A DNA stretch of 64,000 bases from contig NC_079147.1 of NCBI RefSeq assembly GCF_945859685.1, forward strand, positions 256,856,572-256,920,571, read 5' to 3'. Of the stretch, positions 1 to 12,470 are shown piece by piece. This stretch comes from Eupeodes corollae. Its lineage: Eukaryota > Arthropoda > Insecta > Diptera > Syrphidae. Positions within the stretch are counted from its first letter, which is position 1; each line of letters starts with the position of its first letter. The position numbers and the translations under genes are program-made. The notes below the pieces were generated by a model that saw nothing but the letters and a program-made list of their open reading frames with translations, was not told where the DNA came from and did not search any database.

Positions 1-91
1 TGGGAGTTCTTCAAAATGACATTTACTACACTATTACCGCTAATTGTTCTTATTAAAAATAAGCAACTGTCCGTTGATAACTTAAAATTTA

Positions 92-316
92 CAATCCTCA
101 ACCATTTCTTTGAGCGGGTTATTCCAGGGACCCACAGTTCTTAATCCGAATCTAAACGGCTTAATTGAGAAAGCATTTTTTATTGCAAGAATTACATTTG
201 GAGAATTTGACAATTCCTCGCAAGAGGCAGTGTCTGTGAAAAAAAACGTTAGGTGGGATTGAAATCAAGACATCCAGCATGGCAGTCCAGCGTCCTAATC
301 ATCTCTACAATTTTTC
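92..316 (-). mobile_element. tRNA-derived SINE (copy A)
   Basis: Read on the minus strand, the head near 316-250 has a pol III A-box-like stretch (around GATTAGGACGCTGG) and, about 30 bases on, a B-box-like stretch (TTGATTTCAATCC). A body containing GCGAGGAATTGTCAAATTC follows. The same head-plus-body order occurs on the plus strand at 53327-53520 and in the duplicate at 32912-33136, which shows it is dispersed. The 3' end was not fixed precisely and I see no clear target-site duplication. The A and B boxes are degenerate, so transcription is doubtful. Confidence 0.6.
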
Positions 317-539
317 CTAATAAACTTTCAAAAACATGAAGCAAAAAACAAGACATACTAAGTAGCCTTTATTGCCAATTTTGACCAAGTTTTATGGGAA
401 CTAAAAATACATAGAAAATGTGTTAAGTCCAAAAACAGTGAAGGTACTTGATATCTTAATTTGAATGTGTTTTAGAAAGAATCAATCTCCAAACAACTTG
501 CAACAATATATCACAACAACTCCATACAGATGTACACTC

Positions 540-2820
540 CTCATCTCATGCTATAAAAGTCCACGTAATTAAACTGAGCATTCGCATCTAAAAGCCTTAG
601 TTTCCATTCACAATCCCATTTCCAATTAATTATTTACTGCAAGAAAATCCTCTCTTAGTACCTATCCTAAGACTAAGCCACTGCTGGGTACATTTCGTAA
701 CCTCTCCGAACTTGTCATACAAAATGAAATGTGTGTTGCGTGTAGCTAGACACAAAGTTTCTAGCAAGTTCAATGCTGTTACTGTCCCGTTCCTTTTTTT
801 GTTTAGATAGGATGTGGGTCAATTGATCACCAGTGTCTCTATATACCTACCGTACCGACTTGAGAAAATCCTGACTTGGCTCACTATGTGCTATGAGATC
901 GTCGACACCTCATCATTCTATAATAGCGAATGAAATAGAAAGAAAATAGAAGAAACAAGGAAAATCGTTAACAATTACCGCTATGAACGTTTCAATTAAA
1001 ATACCAAACGATCTGCTGCGGTACCACCCACCCACACTCAGCCTTCGCCATGATCATCGAGCACACCTTACCTAACTTTACAATCATAGTCTATCTTTCT
1101 GATGCTATGGGAGATGCTATCATCTCTCATCTTTAGTTGGATGGCGCACAGTGCTACAATGTTAATCCCGCCTCGCTTGATCTTCCATGAGGAACTGACT
1201 TGACTATGGAGAGGGAGACGATCGCGACCACGATCAAGACCATAGATGATGACGGTGGTGCCGGCTTAAGACCAACAACGGGACGACGACAAAGTCAACG
1301 AAGACGACAACGTTGAGAAAATTTATCTTTATGTCACAAAGTGTCGTATCCCGTTACCTAGGACTAGGACGACACCCTGAATAAAATGGCAATGGGAATG
1401 GGAAAACGGGACAATGATGACAATTGAACTAATCCACCATTAACTAATACTTTAATTTCTCCACTTTTTGGAGACCTTCTTCCCAAATTAAATGCTGACA
1501 TCAGGAGTCCGGAGGGGGAAAAACGTTTACAAAAACGCGATGCATGTCCCGGATTCAATGGAAGGTATATTATCGTGTTTCGTTTGAAATTACGCGGACG
1601 CCCACACTGAATTTTGTCGCCCAAACGCGAGCGTGCTCGCACATTAACCACTTGACAGACAGCCAGACACAAATACACACTCAAACACAACTAACTTTGG
1701 CAGGCTTTTGCCATTCCACCAGATTTAAGAATCAAGAACGATTAACGAGCAAATGTCTTCGATGATCACTGCTGATGTCTGTTCTGTCTGCATGCTGCCG
1801 CTTCTGTTTTACTCGATTCTGATGGTGGGCTTGGAAGAAGATTTAAAAGTTGGAAGATCGATTTGGTGTGGTTGGGCTCATTAATCAAATGACACTAAGA
1901 TTCCAACCACGACAGGAAGAAGAAAAAAGAACATATATGCAAAAAAAAGATTCTCGGAATATCAGAACTCCTTGGTAGCGAGCGGTGTCAAATGGGCACA
2001 CGAAACTTTTTCTTATTTTGTCTGGGGTTTTTGTGGAATTTGTTGCCACTGCCACTTCCACTACTGGCTGCGTGTCACGTTGGCACTGATGTCGATACAT
2101 ATATTCATATTCTCACTTCTTTTTGATCAAATGGAGATATTTTTGGTTTGCTTTAGAGTTGTCCCAGAGTAAAGTTCTTGGAAAGTTTAACTAAATACAT
2201 AGGTGTATAATCTTAAGGGATACCCCTTCAGAAATCAGAAGGTTCAATAAGACTGTGGGTCATAAATTATTTATGCAAAACAGATCGTGTTTGGTAGTTA
2301 GTATAGAGGTAGTACCTTACCTAATATAGCTTCCTTTTTTCTTGTTGCAATTTTTGTTTTGGTATATTAGCATAATTTGTGGTATCAATTTTGGACAATC
2401 TTTGTTAACTTAAATTCGTTTGGAATATTAAGAACCACACACAGTATTATTTACACCTTTTATCTGGATCTGGAATTCCAAATTTTTAAAAAATATTTGA
2501 ACAGACATAACATCTTAAAAAAATCAATACTGTTTTGGTACCAGGTATATGGCATTTTTTATCTCAAAACTGTCTGCTACAAACATCGATACTGATTTCG
2601 ATTTTTTGAGTAATTTGTGGAAAAAAAAGAATGACCGAATTCGTATTCAACTTAACTTTGTATTAAAAGAAAAATATCAATGAAAAACAAACACTGTCAG
2701 TGCTACAAAAATTGCAATTAAAAATTCAGTTATGAAACATTTGTTTTTTAATTTTAGAAATGCTATACAACTTGTATTTTATTTAAAAACCAAAATAAAT
2801 AACAATTTATCTTGGGTTAA
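540..2820. other. Noncoding block conserved between copies
   Basis: I see no supportable gene. Both strands contain only short open frames without recognisable domains. The part at 1000-2170 is less AT-rich than its surroundings and differs from 33820-34998 at only about 1 base in 100. The part at 2200-2820 is more AT-rich and more diverged from 35030-35650. It could be intergenic or intronic DNA of an unseen host gene. Confidence 0.5.
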
Positions 2821-4826
2821 TGGGTTTTTTCCAGGATCTGCAGTAATGTGAAAGTTTAATCGAATGTGGACTTTCCTGGTCTAAAACCACAATGATAAGG
2901 ACCTATCAGGTTGTTGACGATGGGCTTTAGAAGTTCACATATTACGGCAGAGAAGATTTTGGAAGCTATGTTAAGTAGACTGATGCCTCCGAAGTTGCTG
3001 TAGTTTAAAAGGTTTCCTTTTTAAAATAAACAAAACTAAGCTTTCATTCATTACTCATGCTTTTTTTCGGTCATGTCTTACAAATAAGTTGGTGCATGTT
3101 CTTAACCAAATTATCACCAGCTGCTTTGAAGAACTAGGCATTCAAGCCATCTGCTCCATCGGTTTTGTTAGACTTCAGCTTAGATATGGCAATCTTTACT
3201 TCGTCTAAGTCGGTAGGACGGGATTGTTGGATTTCGTCGTCTATTTCGAATGGATCATCCTGCCTGACAGCGGAATTTGGTTCGTCGTCGCCGTTATTCA
3301 GTCGGCAGAAGTGGTCCTTTCATATCCTCAGCATTGACTGCGGTTCCACAATGATGTTTCCACTTTCGTCTTTGCAGCCTTCACTTTCGAACTTCATTCC
3401 TGCTTTTAAACCTCTCAACATTTTCGACGCACGCTTCTCATGCCCTCTCTTTTTCCTTCTGAGAAGTCGGTATTCGTTTCGCCTCTTCTGCCCAGCGCCG
3501 CTTTGCGTACCTTTTGTTTGGCTGCATTTGCTTGCCGACATTCGTCATCAAACCAGGGGTTCCTTATTGGTGGTTGCTTGAAACCTATAGCACGTCAAAG
3601 GTGACAATCTTTCCACTGGTTTTTGATACATTATGTTGACCGCAGAGAACGTTAAAAGACGTTATTTGTAACTCTGTCGTAGAAGGATTTGACGATCTCT
3701 TACGATTGTAACCGTTCGACGTAGTACCTTCTCCCAGCACCTCCCTGTTTTGCCTTGGGTCTGGAAACCCGAAGCGCTACCTTGGCTACAATGAGGTAGG
3801 GGTCCGAGTCGATGTAAGCTCCTCGGAAAGTTCGTACATCCATTATGCTGGAAGCATGTCTGGCGTCGATCGCAATATGGTCAATCTGGTTGACGGTAGA
3901 TTGATCTGGAGAAGTCCAAGTTCCTTTGTGGATGTTGAGGTGTGGAAAACGTTTCGCCCCGCTGCAAAATCTTTGAGCCTGAATACGTTGTCGGAAGTGA
4001 TGTTGTGCAGGTTGTTTTTCCCAATTATTCCACCAAAGATGTCTTCCCTTCATAGGTTGGCATTAAAATCGCCTAAAGAAAATTTTAATATCGTAGGACA
4101 CTGCTCATATGTTTTGTCTAGGAGCTCGAAGAACATATTATCTTTGGTGTTGTCATCTTTCTCTACTGTGGGGGCGTGCGCGCATATCAGGCTAATGTTG
4201 CCGAATTTAGCCTTAATGCGTATGGTCATGATTCACTCATTGATGTCACCTATAGCTCAAGACTTCTTGCCTAAGTCTGGCTCCAATGACAAAGCCGCAT
4301 CCAAATTAGCGCTGTTGGTTTTCTCGGTAGATTCAACATAGTAGATGTCGCAGTTTTTCATCCTCTTTTTGCCTGGCCCATCCCATCGTATTTCCTAGAT
4401 GGCCTCTGCTGATTCTTCGGCTGCACGTGGTCTGTTAAGGGACCTAACATTCCACGTGCATATCCGAAGTTCGTTGTCCTTAATTCGTTTGCGTAGGTTG
4501 TCAACAGTAAATCCGTCCGTATCCAAGGCTTGTTGGTGCTTGGAAATTATGATGATTTGACGTGGTCAGGAAGTCACCCCTACGGCACAACCCCCAACTT
4601 GGAGGGCCAGATCCTTCTTATAACTCCAAGGAAGGTTAGCCGGATAGACCGCTCCTTATAGGCCTGGGCTCCAAGTAAGTCGTAAAAGCCCTAAAAGATG
4701 TTAACTTAGTAGTTCAACCTTACTGGAACAGTAGACGCTACCGTTGATTCCATCAAGGGAATTACTCCGATGCTGTCTGGATAAGGAGAGGTGCCTTAGG
4801 GGAAACACCTCTTTTCCCCTCCTCTT
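2818..4826 (-). mobile_element. RTE-like LINE, degenerate, 3' part missing (copy A)
   Basis: On the minus strand the 5' region (4826-4440) runs into an endonuclease start resembling ICTWNVRSLNRPRAAEE. The endonuclease core follows at about 4053-3700 with the marks FPHLNIHKGTWTSPDQSTVNQIDHI and FRGAYIDSD, then the linker and the start of the reverse transcriptase (3541-3165, with NIIVEPQSMLRI). Frameshifts and stops break it throughout. The element stops at about 2818 inside the RT region, where copy B continues for another 1.4 kb to 35672. Such LINEs encode one endonuclease-RT protein used for target-primed reverse transcription. This copy cannot make it. RTE assignment rests on resemblance of the endonuclease and linker and is fairly secure. 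Confidence 0.82.
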
Positions 4827-4829
4827 TTT

Positions 4830-6030
4830 TTTTAAATCTATAACTTTATTTAAATGTTCGTAGAGACACATTGTTCTTTTAAATTATTTCGAGAGCAACA
4901 CAATCTAATTTAATTTGACAGCAGGTATTCTTTGAACTTCTAGCTGATTTATTCGCATCAAATTAACAAAAATGATTTATATTCAAACAACTTACCTGCC
5001 TCCTACTTAAAGTCTTCACAATCATTTTCCAATGACTAGCAAATTTTCCACTCTTTTGGCCAAATTTTCAATGTTAGACACATTGAATAATAGCACACAA
5101 ATAAAAGGAAGCAAATTAAATTTCGATTGCTTCATTTCCCTTAAATAAGTCTAAGACTATATCAAGATTGAAACTTTATTATGTTGTATCTGGAAAATTT
5201 ACTGTATACCTATTAATCACAGTATTTAGGTAACTTATTGTACTAAAATGAAGTTCAAATAATAAATAATAATGTCATACCTTTGCCAATAATTTGCTAA
5301 TTAAATTACCGAATTATTTATGTGTTATTCGTTATTCAATCGATTATTTTACATATTTCTAAGTATTCAAAAGTTTCCCAGTACTTGCCACGTGTCCCTT
5401 TTGAATATTTTAATAAAATTAAATGCGCGCTGAAAATCAATATACTAAATATGTATACATGGGAAACATAGATACAAAAGGTATACATTGGGTATTTCCT
5501 TTGAATAATGGTAACGGTATATTTCCACAATGTGGGTTATTCCAAGCAATTACGGCGATTAAAAGAAAAGTTGGTTTAGTTGTACACATGGTAGTGAGTT
5601 CAAGGACAATGGTTAAACCCATTGTGCAATTTTGTTAGAGTAAAAAAAAAGTAGATAAAAGGACAGTAATATATGTTGTGCAGTAAATTACTGAACGGTA
5701 TCAAGTTTTTTGTCAATAAATTAAGATAAGGAATCTGTTTAGTCCTCATAATAAAGCATACATTGTTATGTACGCAAACATTAGACCTTGTAACGTCAAA
5801 TCCGGTAATTTTGATTGATGACTCAGATGGGCAAACTATGTTCAAACATGAAGACGAAATAAATTAGTGTCCTTTAAAGGCATCACCAACACTATAAAAC
5901 CATATTTGTTTGTATTTTGACGGATGACATGAGTATCTCATTTAATTTCAAGGATTGTTTTTGTTAGAGGTTCAAAACTTCAAGCAACCATCTTAACTCA
6001 CAGCCATTTTTTCACCTGTCTAGTGATTTA
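4830..6030. other. AT-rich noncoding DNA shared by both copies
   Basis: I see no gene or recognisable element here. It aligns with 39110-40345 at about 95% by eye. The open frames are short, and those on opposite strands at 5420-5640 are shadows of one another. Confidence 0.5.
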
Positions 6031-6290
6031 TTAACTTTCCATAGGAAGTTATTGCAACCGGTCCGATTTGTCGAATTAAAAGTTCTGACATTTTTTTATG
6101 TTTCGAGTACTCTAGCTAGAGTATAAATAAAAGATTTTTAGAGAGATGTCTGTGCATGCGTATGTACGAATATTAGTACGTCCGTACGCCCGTACGTTCA
6201 CGAATTTTTTTTCGTCATCCATAGCTCAAGAACCAGTAGAGCTATTGAATTCAAATATATTTTGAAATACAGATAATAAAGCATTATAAA
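6031..6290 (+). repeat. Foldback-family central segment (copy A)
   Basis: It starts with a short palindrome (TTAACTTTCCATAGGAAGTT) and continues with a stretch rich in TGTGCATGCG and GTACG, then GCTCAAGAACCAG. The same segment begins at 29607, inside the foldback-like element at 28608-30826, and at 40347 in copy B. Here it lies immediately outside the left tip of the foldback element at 6296, so this locus has been rearranged or one element has inserted into another. Confidence 0.7.
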
Positions 6291-7554
6291 AACAGATGCT
6301 GGGATGCGCCCCACACTGATAACTTCCAATCCCGTCTGTCGATTTGTCTTCCTTAAATGTTTGTGGTGTTGGGTTAAAATAGTTGTTAGTTGAATTATTT
6401 TTAAAAAAGTTCAAATTACCAACAATATTTTTCTTATAAAGAAATAGTTTAGTTTGATAATCTAATTTTATTAAATAGATTTTAAGTCGAAAACAAATTT
6501 TACCAATTTTAGTAGCATTTCGTAAATTTTTATAACTTGGATGAATGAAATTAATTTGAGAGATATCAACAACGAAACATCAAATTTTACCAAATTTGAG
6601 TATTATTTTTTGTAGATGTTATTTTAAAAAAAAACATCCTGTTGGATTTTTTATAAAAAAAAAACTACTGAATATCGAAAACAATATCTTTTGTGAAATA
6701 TAATTAATTTGAAGCCAATATTTTAACCAAGTTTTAGTATTGTTTTTTTAGGTATTTTTTTGCAAAAAATGACAATTAAAAATGCTACCGAATGTTGAAA
6801 ACTATATTTTTTTATAAGATAATATTAGTTTGAAGCCAATGTATCAAAGCTTTAAAAAGATATTTACGTCGATAAACAATTTTTACAAATTTGTGTTACT
6901 TTTTTTAGGTTTTTAATTTTTTGTTAAAAAGAAACTGTCAATTCATTTTTTTGTCAAAATTTTACAGAATGTTGAAAACAATATATTTTAAAAGTAGTTT
7001 AAAACCAATTTATCAAAGTTTCAAAAAGATATATAAGTCAAAAATCAATTGTTATCAACTTTTATAATTTTTTGTTTAGGTTTTTTTTTGTAAGAAAACT
7101 TTAAATTCGATTTTTTTTTGAAATTTGGTCTAATGTTTAAAACAATATTTCTTATTAGTAAAAATAAGTTTAAAGCCATAATCTTAAATTTTAGAAAAGA
7201 TATTTGAGTCAAAAATTAAATTTTATCAAATTCTGTTAAATTTTGATTAAATTAAATTTTTGTTTAGGTTTTTATGATTTATATAAGAAAACTGTAAATT
7301 ATATTTTTCTCAAAGTGCTATCAGATGGCAAAACCAACATTATTCATTGCACAAAATTGTTTTGAAGACGAAATCATATTTAAGTCGTAAATTTTTTTTT
7401 GATTTATAAAAATAACCAGTTAGTTGGATTTTTTTCCAAAACTGTACATGTTTTGTACAACACTATTTGGTTTAACAAAATGCTATCAAATCTTAAAAAT
7501 AGAAAAAATAATTCTTTAAGAATTATAAAAAGGATAGAACTATTTTTGTTTATC

Positions 7555-9445
7555 TTCATAAGTATTTAACCTTACAAAAAGAGTTTGATGTGCTTAATAA
7601 GTTTTTATATAATAACTTTATCTTAAATACTGAATCACAAATCAAGGTAAACTGAAAACATTTTTGGAAATTTATTAACACAAAGAAAAAATCAGCTGGA
7701 TTACCAAATTCCATGGAGTTTTGCGGCAGCACTTCCAGTGATTTGTCAACCATATGCAATCTTTTTGCTGATTATTTTGAGTCCGTGTATTCTCTTGCAT
7801 CACCTAATGTACTTCCACAGTTTTCACCACCTATTGTTGTTGATGTCGGTAGCATCAATTTAAGCATAATGGAAGTATCTGAAGCCTTAAGAGGTATTAA
7901 TGAAAATAAAAGTGCTGGACCGGATGGTATTTCTCCTAAGATCATTAAAAAATGTGCAACATCTCTCGTGATACCACTTTGCTTTATTTTTAATATTTCC
8001 CTTCGAACTGGTCAATTCATAGATGAATGGAAAACATCTTTCATCTCTCCAATTTTCAAAGCGGGATCGAGACAAAAAGTATGTAACTATAAACCAATTT
8101 CTAAGCTATCTGTAATTCCTAAAATATTTGAAAAGATTGTTTGTGATAAACTTTATATTCTTACCAAAAATGTAATTGCTGAATCTCAGCACGGTTTCGA
8201 GTCAGGCAGATCAACAACTTCTAATCTCACTGTTTTATATAATTCCGTAGTAAAAGCTTTTGATAAAGGTTTACAGACAGACAAAGTTTTCACAAATTTT
8301 GCTAAGGCCTTTGATATGGATGAAATGGATAAGCTCTTATTTGAGCAACCGGACCCAATTCGTCAAAATAGATAAATTCAAATTTAAAGCTATCAAAGTA
8401 ACATCAGGTGTTCCACAGGAGAGTCATATTGAACCCTTGTTTTTTATATTTTTTGTTTTTGCTATGCTGATGATGTTAAAATTTTTAAAACCATTAAATC
8501 TGTTGATGATTGTCTATTATTGCAAGAGGATCTAAATGATTTGGCATTGTGGTGTAATAGAAATGTACTCTTTCTGAATGTATCTAAGTGTCAAAGTTTT
8601 ACGTGTTTTAGGAGAAAATCATACATTTTGTTTGATTACTGAATTAATGACATTGTTTTGGAAAAAGTAACTCAAAAAAAAGACTTAGGAGTCATATTAT
8701 ATCGTAAACTTTCTTTTTATTTCCACATTGATTTTGTTGTAAATAAAGCTTATAAGATGCTCGGCTTTGTACGAAGGAACATAAATTCATTGATCCTTAC
8801 GCGCTTTACTGAGCCTTTTTCAGATCAAATCTTGAGTATTGTAGTATTGTTTGGAATCCGTACTATAACACTCATTCCTTAAGAATAGAAAGAGTGCAGA
8901 AATCCTTCACTAGATATGCTTTTAATAAGCTTCATTGGAGTATTGATAGACCTCCATATCCTGTAAGGTGTCAGATCTTTGGTATGCAAACGCTTGAGTT
9001 AAGAAGGAGATATTTTTCAGTAATGATGGTAAAAGATATATTAAGTGACCACATAAATTGTTCTTATTGGCTAGAATGTATTAATTTGTATTTTCCTTGC
9101 AGAAGTCTCCGTCTGGTTTTTATTCATACGTGATGAATTTTTTAGAAGCAACTACAGTAGGAATGAACCCGTATCTCGTTGCATCAAAGTGACAAATAGT
9201 GTTTTACACTGCATTGATATATTTCAACTCTGTTCAAGAGATATTTTTAAAAGATATGTCATGCTTGTTTTGCTATCTAATCAGCACATAGTTACTTAAT
9301 TTCATATTTTTATTTATTTAATAACTCTGATTGTACATATTTATTATATTTATTATTATTAGTACTATTATTGTATTATTATATTTATTATATAAGTAGT
9401 AATCTATAAGAGATTGTAAAACTCTGCTTGATGAAATAAACTAAA
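7555..9445 (+). mobile_element. CR1/Daphne-like LINE remnant inside foldback arms
   Basis: The longest piece, 7713-8375, encodes reverse transcriptase blocks: NKSAGPDGISP, DEWKTSFISPIFKAGSRQKVCNYKPISKLSVIPKIFEKIV, AESQHGFESGRST and the damaged motif A FTNFAKAFD. In another frame follow SGVPQ (8400-8420) and LEKVTQKKDLGVIL (8650-8710), then thumb-region pieces to 9130. The protein resembles the intact ORF2 at 12570-15437 and is probably from the same clade. The 3' end is A-rich with ATAAACTA repeated near 9435-9455. It is 5'-truncated and frameshifted, and part of motif B and the YADD region is missing or scrambled. It is nonfunctional. Confidence 0.82.
7713..8375 (+). pseudogene. Reverse transcriptase fragment (LINE)
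   Basis: This open frame of about 220 codons covers the finger region and motif A of a non-LTR reverse transcriptase. It reads FTNFAKAFDMDEMDKLLFEQ at the end, where relatives have a fuller motif A and then a palm helix. The catalytic YADD motif is not in this frame. The first Met is arbitrary because homology begins upstream (around 7640, HFWKFINTKKKSAGLPNSM). It is a fossil fragment. Confidence 0.8.
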
Positions 9446-10199
9446 ATAAACTAATTTTTTTGTCACCTCGAACATTTTACTAACAAAAAATGATTTTATC
9501 TCTAAAAAACATTACTCAAGGAAGGTAAACAATAATTTGCTACTCAAATATCTTATCAAAAATGTGAGATTATTTTTTAAATTTAGGAAATATTGTTTTC
9601 AAGTTTCTGTACAATTTAAAGAAAAAATTAATTGAAAGTTATTTTACAAAATATAAAAACATAAATAAAAATTACTAAAATTTAGTAAAAATTGATTTTC
9701 GACTCAAATATCTTCTAAAAATGTTGAGATTGTGTCACTAAACAAAGTATTTCTTATAAAAAATATAGTTTTTAACTTTCAGTTAAATTTTAAGAACAAT
9801 CAAGTTGACAGTTTTCTTACAAAAAATAAAAACCTGAAGAAAAATTAATAAAAGTTGGTAAAAATTATTTTTCGCTTCAAATATCTTTTTTTATCTCACA
9901 GGAAATATTGTTTTTGACATTCAGTAAATTTTTTATTAAAATCCAACATTCCATATTTTCATACAAAATTAAAATCTACAATAAATAGTACATATGCAAA
10001 TGCTACTAAAATTGGTTACCAACTGTAAATCTTGTTAACAAAAGTAGATTTTGACATCAAACTATTTGATCATAATATGCAAAATATTATTGTTCATTTT
10101 TAATTTTTTTAAAATAATTAAACTGATAACTTTTTAACATAACACGAAGCTACAGACGGGATGGGAAGTTATCAGTGTGGGTTGCATCCCAGCTTCTTT

Positions 10200-12470
10200 T
10201 TTTAATAATTTGGTATCGGAGGACAACATAGATATGAACCTGAAATTAATGAGCATTTTACAAATAATGATTCTGTTCGATGTGCCGGCGAGAAGCCATG
10301 ATTTCAACAAGGCACAGCTCGTGCCACGATTGATGAAGGTATCCTTTTCCTATCCGCGTGTAGTTTTACTTTTCGGACCCTTGAATTGGCCTAAAAGATT
10401 GTGCTATTTAATGCCACCTGATAATTTTCTGCTAAATCACCAGTCAAAAGCCCGAAACGATTGCATTGCAACATTCGTCTTGTTAATCCCGACATACTGC
10501 CACAAATGTTTAAAGAAGTCATAGATAATTGCACCTGGTTATGGCTGTGCCGGTCATATGCCAACAACCATAAGTTAATGTGTTTAATTAAAATAATGCC
10601 AGACTAAAGTAAATTTGATATCAAATTTAAAAAAAATGAACGCTTAGGTTACACGAACTTACTCATGTATCCAAAAAGTCTATTTAGTCATACTTTCTAT
10701 ATTTTAAAACTTAAAAATGTGCCTGCAAATAAATTCTATTTTCAAAAATTTGAATGCCCTTTGATTTCTCAATATAACGACCGATTTTCGAGGTATCAAA
10801 ATTCGAAAAAAATGTTTAGTATTTATTAAAATATCCAAAATAAAAAAAACAATGACATCTTTGATCATCAACATTATTGGGTCATTATAAGTCCTTGGAA
10901 ACTTAACGGCTATGTGAGGGGTACCGTTCTGGAGCAATGCAAAAATATTTGTTTTTAATTTAAAGTAGCCAAAATAAGAAAAAAAACATTTAGATAATGT
11001 TAAACAAACCTATCGGTTGGTTTTTGAAAAAGATTTTTGATCAACAAATTTGTATGGAAACTTCTGTAATTTTTAGTCTAAGAAAAAATTTTAAAAAAAC
11101 GCATAGCGCCAATTAGCTACCAACCTTGAAAAAAAAAACTTTTTTTCAACTTCTCTACCATCGTAATGTCATGTTTGGCTAAAATCTCGAAAAAAAAATA
11201 CTCGAAGTTATGCATTTAAATTTGAATAAAAATGAATAATTAACATTAAAGTATTTTCTGTCTAATTAATTCAGATCCTAACATAATTGTTAACAAATTT
11301 GTCTTTTTCTTGAAGAGAAAAACGTTAAAATCCAAATTCTTGCATAACATTATAAGTATATTAGCTGTCACTGAGTTTGTTTCTATATTTTTAATATGCC
11401 ACACAAATTCTCAAGAAACACAAAAGGTGTTCAATATTCATCGTTAACACTTTCATCGGTGTGGTACAAAAAAATGTATTGCATAATAATTTAAATCATT
11501 TGGACGTAAAGTGAGAGACACGTACAAAAAAAAATTCAATGTGAGAAGCCAAGGAAAAAATAAAGCTATCAATCAATTGTTCACTTTAACCTGACATCTT
11601 ACAGTCTCAAAATGAATGAACCAAGGAAGGAAAAACCCATCCGCTCAGCGCACCAACGCGACGGTATACCTGCACAACCTCTTATTCGAATGTTAAATTT
11701 TAAAAAATTAAAAAATAAATACCCGTTAGGTATATTTTTCATAGCTCACGAGCACAGAGGACCACGACTCTGAGACTCCGATGACTACATGAGGTGTTCG
11801 ATGTGTGAACTTAACATGCTCAAAATCATCTGCAAACACTCAAATTCAAATTTGTAGGCGGTTATAAAGGTAAGGTAAGCCGTATACTATAGGTATCCCG
11901 TGCATATACCCATCATTCATATTTTGAAACTGACAAAAAAATTGATATTTTTCATACAGATTTCGAGGTTTTCTGTCTCCTTTTTCATACTTGGCATACA
12001 TCGTAAGTAACCTCAACATTATTTTTGATGTAGGTAAACCATAACCATTCCTAAACAGAAGTTACGAAACCGCACATATTAGATGCTCATCATGTGATGA
12101 GATGCCATTTGACATCATTCAGGGACGTATTTGTTTCGGAGAGGTAGAAAGTTCAAAGAAGGCTATGAGATAAATGGAAACAAGAGTGATTTTTAAAAAT
12201 TAGAAAATATATTTTATTGTTTTTAACATGTTTCTAACCTGTTTTAATGATATATCAGACTTATTCATGTTGTACTTCAAAAACTGTCCATCATTCTACA
12301 AAGATTTTAATCGACTTACTGTACGCAAAAGTACTAGGATACTCAATGACCTTAACTTAATTATTCTATAAATATTGACGAATTTTGAAATTAGTACACT
12401 TCAAACAGGATACACTGTTAATATTTAGGAGTTAATAAGCCTAGTCAGAAAATTTAAACTAATTACTCTT
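10200..12470. other. Noncoding DNA, mostly shared with copy B
   Basis: Positions 10250-10400 resemble 41600-41750, and 10490-12470 match 44920-46910. The stretch 11560-12180 is about 98-99% identical between copies by eye. No gene is supported. The only hint of protein is a hydrophobic stretch at 11290-11440 that is broken in copy A. A degenerate motif tract begins near 12405. Confidence 0.5.
12405..12470 (+). repeat. Degenerate motif tract, left part (copy A)
   Basis: It carries CACTGTTAATATTTAGGAGTTAA and TTTAAACTAATTACTCTT, variants of motifs found repeatedly at 50735-51240. It continues at 15849-15905 (AAGATAACACATTTAGTAAG, GGTAGATTTTAACTGACTTAC), so the LINE at 12471-15848 landed inside it. 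Confidence 0.6.

Larger units (their letters stand above)
6296..10196. mobile_element. Foldback-like element with long inverted arms
   Basis: The left tip (6296-6350, GCTGGGATGCG then CACTGATAACTTCC and CCCGTCTGTCGATTTG) is the reverse complement of the right tip at 10150-10196. The inverted similarity continues through AT-rich arms at 6296-7460 and 9455-10196. The arms are built of degenerate subrepeats marked by GAAGCCAAT, GATATTTGAGTCG and TTTTACAGAATGTTGAAAAC on the left and their reverse complements on the right. No transposase is visible. Drosophila FB and Galileo elements have this architecture, but I do not claim homology with either. A LINE remnant at 7555-9445 occupies the middle. 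Confidence 0.8.

Noticed and set aside
1364..1690. 108-codon open frame on the minus strand in the conserved block, overlapped by a plus-strand frame at 1544-1765
   Set aside because: The two frames are shadows of one another with no recognisable domain, and the copy-B partner has an indel (extra G near 34345) that changes the minus frame, which argues against coding.
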